NCBI RefSeq assembly: GCF_014640315.1
Contig: NZ_BMGS01000002.1
Coordinates: 62,001 to 126,000, forward strand
Direction: 5' to 3'
DNA length: 64,000 nucleotides
DNA from: Hymenobacter glacieicola
Lineage (GTDB): Bacteria; Bacteroidota; Bacteroidia; Cytophagales; Hymenobacteraceae
Shown here: in pieces, positions 61,682 to 64,000 of the stretch
Layout of the letters: the number at the start of each line of letters is the position of its first letter
Numbering within the stretch: the stretch's first letter is position 1
Notes under the pieces: model-generated
Seen by the model: the letters and a program-made list of their open reading frames with translations, nothing else
Databases searched by the model: none
Told to the model about the DNA's origin: nothing
Translations under genes and position numbers: made by a program

Positions 61682-61904
61682 GGGACAAAAAAGAGCCTCT
61701 AAAAATTTCGCGAAAAAATCTGCGAAAACGGCCTAATCTGGCTGGATTGGCCTTTTTTCAACCTTTCTCCCAAAAATTCGCGAAAAATCGGACGGGACAA
61801 AAGGTTTGACCGGGCTTGGATAGAACTTGGATTGGTGCCCGGTAAATAGCCTAAACACTCTCAAAAACTGCGAAAACCCTGTTTAAACGGCCTAAAAAAC
61901 GGTC
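61682..61904. mobile_element. Probable left end of a Mu-like transposable prophage
   Basis: Repeated short motifs lie in the AT-rich gap after the monooxygenase gene: GGGACAAAA at 61682 and 61794, TTCGCGAAAAA at 61707 and 61777, TGCGAAAA at 61721 and 61869, AACGGCCTAA at 61727 and 61886. Repeats of this kind at a phage end are typical transposase-binding sites. The repressor, early gene and transposase order to the right agrees with Mu-like phages. The exact end is not resolved, and the right end is outside the window. Confidence 0.55.
61730..61758 (+). terminator. Terminator after the monooxygenase gene
   Basis: Stem GGCC-AATC (61730-61738) with GATT-GGCC (61745-61752), then six T. It lies ~70 bases after the stop and overlaps the repeat region of the prophage end. 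Confidence 0.75.
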
Positions 61905-61920
61905 TTTAAACAGGGTTTTT
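61873..61920. terminator. Hairpin terminator of the phage repressor gene
   Basis: A 15-bp stem (61873-61887 with 61905-61919) contains AAACCCTGTTTAAA and complement and has A- and T-runs on both sides. The TAA stop of the repressor gene (61906-61908) is inside the right arm. Confidence 0.8.
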
Positions 61921-62973
61921 TGGCTCTTCTTTGCGCAGTTTCCGCATCTCTTCCATCAGGTAAGACACGTCCGCTTCCAACTCTCCTAAGCGACGGTGAG
62001 CGGCAAAGCGAGTGTTAGGAAACTTGAAACTCAGGCGGGCTTTCACGTACCATATTTCAAGCACATCTAGGGCGTGTATTTCCTGTGTATCGTACTCTTC
62101 ATTATCGGACTGTATAACCACGCTCTGACGGTCCAGAATGCGGTTGATTAACCGTTTGATGTAAACCGTTTCAGGCGTTACAACCACGTATATATAGCCG
62201 TTCTTGATGTTCTGGGGCCAATTATCCACGTAGGAAGCAATAACCCAATCATCTTGATGAAATGTAGGGGCCATGCTGTTGCCGCGCACCTGGAAGCAGC
62301 GGAAAGTAGCATTACGGAAGCCAGAACCAGGGAGTGAAAAGGCTGGTAAGTCACGGATGTACTCGGGCTCCATATAATGGCTAGGATAGCCTGCTACGGC
62401 AGCTGTAGACACCATAGTGATGTTTTCATTTCCTGCATTGTCCACTGTAACCAGTAACGGATGGGTACGAACCTCGAAAGGGACTAGGACATCTGTGTTT
62501 TTTGTCCCTTTCGTTTTATCTGCGGACTCAACACTACCATCTACACTACCATCTACACTACCATTTAGTGCTAAGTGTTGATTCAATTTCCCCTTAAGTT
62601 CATCCTTCTTAGAATCTGGCAATTGCTCAATAGCAGATAGCACACCATTTACATCTAATGAAAAGGTGGTTGACGTGCCTTTATCTAAACCCATGTTGGC
62701 ATCTTCTGCACCTAAAATGCCATGTTTATTCAGTACGTCGGGGTTCGTGTACTTGAAAATCATGCCGGTGCCATCCATCAACCATTCATAGTTGATGTCA
62801 AACTTACTAACCACCTTCATGATGATGTCTAAGGAAGGTGCAGTTATCCCCTTCTCAATTTGCGAAAGACCAGACCGGCTAATATCCAGTTTCTCAGCCA
62901 TTTGAGTCTGTGTGAGCCTGCACCAGTCGCGCAAAGTATACAACCTGCCGCCGATTCCGTGCTTGTCTTTCAT
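61906..62973 (-). CDS. CI/LexA-type phage repressor (HTH plus S24 peptidase)
   Basis: 355 aa. The N-terminal XRE-type helix-turn-helix spans residues ~8-65 (TQTQMAEKLDISRSGLSQIEKG). A low-complexity middle with three SVDGS/SVES repeats follows. The C-terminal S24 peptidase domain has Ser in VRGNSMAPTF and Lys in ETVYIKRLI, the pair that drives self-cleavage in LexA/CI. A ~30-residue charged helix ends the protein. It is divergent from the small early gene, with inverted repeats between. Likely keeps the prophage silent and is inactivated after DNA damage. Confidence 0.9.
   Translation of the reverse strand: MKDKHGIGGRLYTLRDWCRLTQTQMAEKLDISRSGLSQIEKGITAPSLDIIMKVVSKFDINYEWLMDGTGMIFKYTNPDVLNKHGILGAEDANMGLDKGTSTTFSLDVNGVLSAIEQLPDSKKDELKGKLNQHLALNGSVDGSVDGSVESADKTKGTKNTDVLVPFEVRTHPLLVTVDNAGNENITMVSTAAVAGYPSHYMEPEYIRDLPAFSLPGSGFRNATFRCFQVRGNSMAPTFHQDDWVIASYVDNWPQNIKNGYIYVVVTPETVYIKRLINRILDRQSVVIQSDNEEYDTQEIHALDVLEIWYVKARLSFKFPNTRFAAHRRLGELEADVSYLMEEMRKLRKEEPKNPV
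62533..62570. repeat. 12-bp tandem repeat inside the repressor gene
   Basis: Nearly three copies of ACTACCATCTAC. In frame, it encodes repeated SVDG residues in the linker between the DNA-binding and peptidase domains, so copy-number change would alter the linker without shifting the frame. Confidence 0.8.
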
Positions 62974-63000
62974 AACTTTTTTGTCAGGATTGCTTGCATT

Positions 63001-63041
63001 TGTTCAAGATTACTGAACATCTTTGGGACACATAACCCAAA
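63001..63041. promoter_or_regulatory. Phage operator region between repressor and early gene
   Basis: Two inverted repeats: TGTTCA (63001-63006) / TGAACA (63014-63019) with a 7-base spacer, and TTTGGG (63022-63027) / CCCAAA (63036-63041). They lie between the divergent repressor and early genes and probably bind the repressor or a Ner/Cro-like protein. Confidence 0.65.
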
Positions 63042-63052
63042 GGTTAGGAAAA

Positions 63053-63262
63053 ATGACAAAAGAGAAGCAAAGCCAGTCCGAAAAACTCCGTGAATACGGG
63101 GTCACGCTGGCATACCTAGCCCGCTTCGCTAGCCGCACTGTAGGGTATGTGAAGCTGTGGTCAAGCGGCCAAGAAAAGAGCAAGCATCTGGATGAGAAAG
63201 CTGCTGAACTGATTCAAAACCGTCAGGCTGAATTGGCTGCCGAACTAGCTAAAGGCAAATAA
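63053..63262 (+). CDS. Small phage early protein (Ner/Cro position)
   Basis: 69 aa from ATG 63053; an upstream TTG would add ten residues of poor character. It is mostly helical, with a TLAYLARFASRTVGYVKLWSSG segment that resembles a helix-turn-helix, then a charged helix. In Mu-like phages the first early gene codes for Ner, a small negative regulator; position suggests the same role. I do not recognise the family. Its stop overlaps the ATG of the next gene (TAATG). Confidence 0.6.
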   Translation: MTKEKQSQSEKLREYGVTLAYLARFASRTVGYVKLWSSGQEKSKHLDEKAAELIQNRQAELAAELAKGK

Positions 63263-64000
63263 TGAAGCTAGTTGGTGCCATATTGTACGTTGAGTTCAGC
63301 GACCTGAAAGCCGTTGGGGTTTCAGAAAGCTACTTGACGAAAGTAACCTCGGTGGCGCGGAAGGATGGCGCGTCATCGTGGGTCAACATCCCTAACCCCG
63401 AGCGTAAGCCAGGGGAAGGGAAAGTGCTGATTCAGTACGACACCATCCCGGCTTCTACTCGGGCCAAACTACCGGCCAAAAACGTCCTGCTTCAGCAGCT
63501 GGCTGATGACAACCAGCAGCAACAGCGCGAAGCTCAGGAACAAATACTGCGGGGGCTGCTGCCGCCCGCATCAGCTGAAGACTTGGCTACCCTGCGGGAA
63601 TACCGCATCACTCGGGAATCAGTAGACCTAGGCACGGGTGAAGCCCTGAAAAATGAACTGTCTGGCCTGCCTGATACGAAGCTGCGGGCCGCTGTCCTGG
63701 CTTGCCGGTGGTTGGCTCTGATGAGTTCGCCCCGCTGGAAGAGCAAGGCTACTCGGGTGAAGCTCAACCCCGACTTTGCAAAGCTCAGTGATATGCAAAT
63801 GGCCTGCGTGGCTGTGTATAGTGCTGATGGGGTTGACCTGCCTACGTCGTATTCCAAGGTTCAGGCAAAGCTGCGGGAATATGAAGAGAATGGGGCGCTG
63901 GCTGTAGTGCCGCGCCAATTCGGCAACGTGAACAGCCGGAAGATTGCAGAAGAGCAGTTGGAAACCCTGATTCAACTGTACTCCGATGCCCGCAAACCTA
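63262..64000 (+). CDS. Probable Mu-like transposase, N-terminal part (runs off the window)
   Basis: The frame is open to the window edge (246 codons seen). It begins MKLVGAILYVEFSDLKAVGVSESYL and has SSWVNIPNPERKPGEGKVLI and YDTIPASTRAKLP, an arrangement I associate with the DNA-binding front of Mu-type transposases in Bacteroidota phages. A Gln-rich linker (DDNQQQQREAQEQ) and helical segments (AAVLACRWLAL, QMACVAVYS) follow. The DDE catalytic core would be beyond the edge. The order repressor, small regulator, transposase supports the call; it is not proven. Confidence 0.6.
   Translation, partial: MKLVGAILYVEFSDLKAVGVSESYLTKVTSVARKDGASSWVNIPNPERKPGEGKVLIQYDTIPASTRAKLPAKNVLLQQLADDNQQQQREAQEQILRGLLPPASAEDLATLREYRITRESVDLGTGEALKNELSGLPDTKLRAAVLACRWLALMSSPRWKSKATRVKLNPDFAKLSDMQMACVAVYSADGVDLPTSYSKVQAKLREYEENGALAVVPRQFGNVNSRKIAEEQLETLIQLYSDARKP

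Overview
The window looks like the chromosome of a GC-rich Bacteroidota, most likely Hymenobacter or a close relative. This is inference from four things seen in the sequence: Bacteroidota-type promoters (TTG, about 20 bases, TAnnTTTG), a type IX secretion type B C-terminal domain, weak or absent Shine-Dalgarno sequences, and intergenic palindromes of a kind I associate with that group. I see no tRNA, rRNA or CRISPR array.

Layout. 1-7.3 kb: the end of a LacI-family regulator, then three minus-strand exported enzymes for pectin or rhamnogalacturonan breakdown (GH43, GH105, and a CE12-GH28 fusion), with a LacI-type palindrome upstream. Three striking intergenic repeats sit between these genes. 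7.4-21.3 kb: mostly housekeeping and accessory genes. These are a DUF1111 di-haem protein, a DUF2905 membrane protein, a broken DUF6438-like gene, topoisomerase III, an FGE-sulfatase-domain protein, an EamA protein, a SulP transporter with beta-carbonic anhydrase, and an OmpR/EnvZ-type two-component pair.

21.4-53.5 kb: a large exopolysaccharide locus in two facing blocks. The plus block starts at a good promoter and carries Wza-like export, a Wzc-like tyrosine kinase, a Wzx-like flippase, a Wzy-like polymerase, seven genes for glycosyltransferases, two paralogous parallel beta-helix proteins, and gmd/fcl for GDP-L-fucose. The minus block starts with the initiating phosphoglycosyltransferase and a WecG/TagA transferase. 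It then runs through a CDP-sugar cassette (rfbF, SDR, RfbC-like, SAF oxidoreductase, C-methyltransferase, DUF4910 aminopeptidase-like protein, class III aminotransferase). The blocks converge on a 15-bp stem hairpin near 42.36 kb. The end product of the CDP cassette cannot be deduced from the sequence.

53.6-58.4 kb: a T9SS type B-sorted surface protein, a tiny lipoprotein, and a LytT/LytS-type two-component system. The sensor has a collagen-like Gly/Pro loop, and the regulator gene ends inside a perfect 74-bp palindrome. 59.0-61.7 kb: a consensus promoter, a SAM-I-type (S-box) riboswitch, and a two-gene operon of an ATP-grasp ligase and an SfnG/SsuD-like flavin monooxygenase. This is probably a sulfur-scavenging unit that is shut off when SAM is abundant.

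61.7-64.0 kb: the left end of what looks like a Mu-like transposable prophage, cut by the window edge. It has repeated end motifs, a CI/LexA-type repressor, an operator region, a small Ner-position protein and the start of a probable transposase gene.
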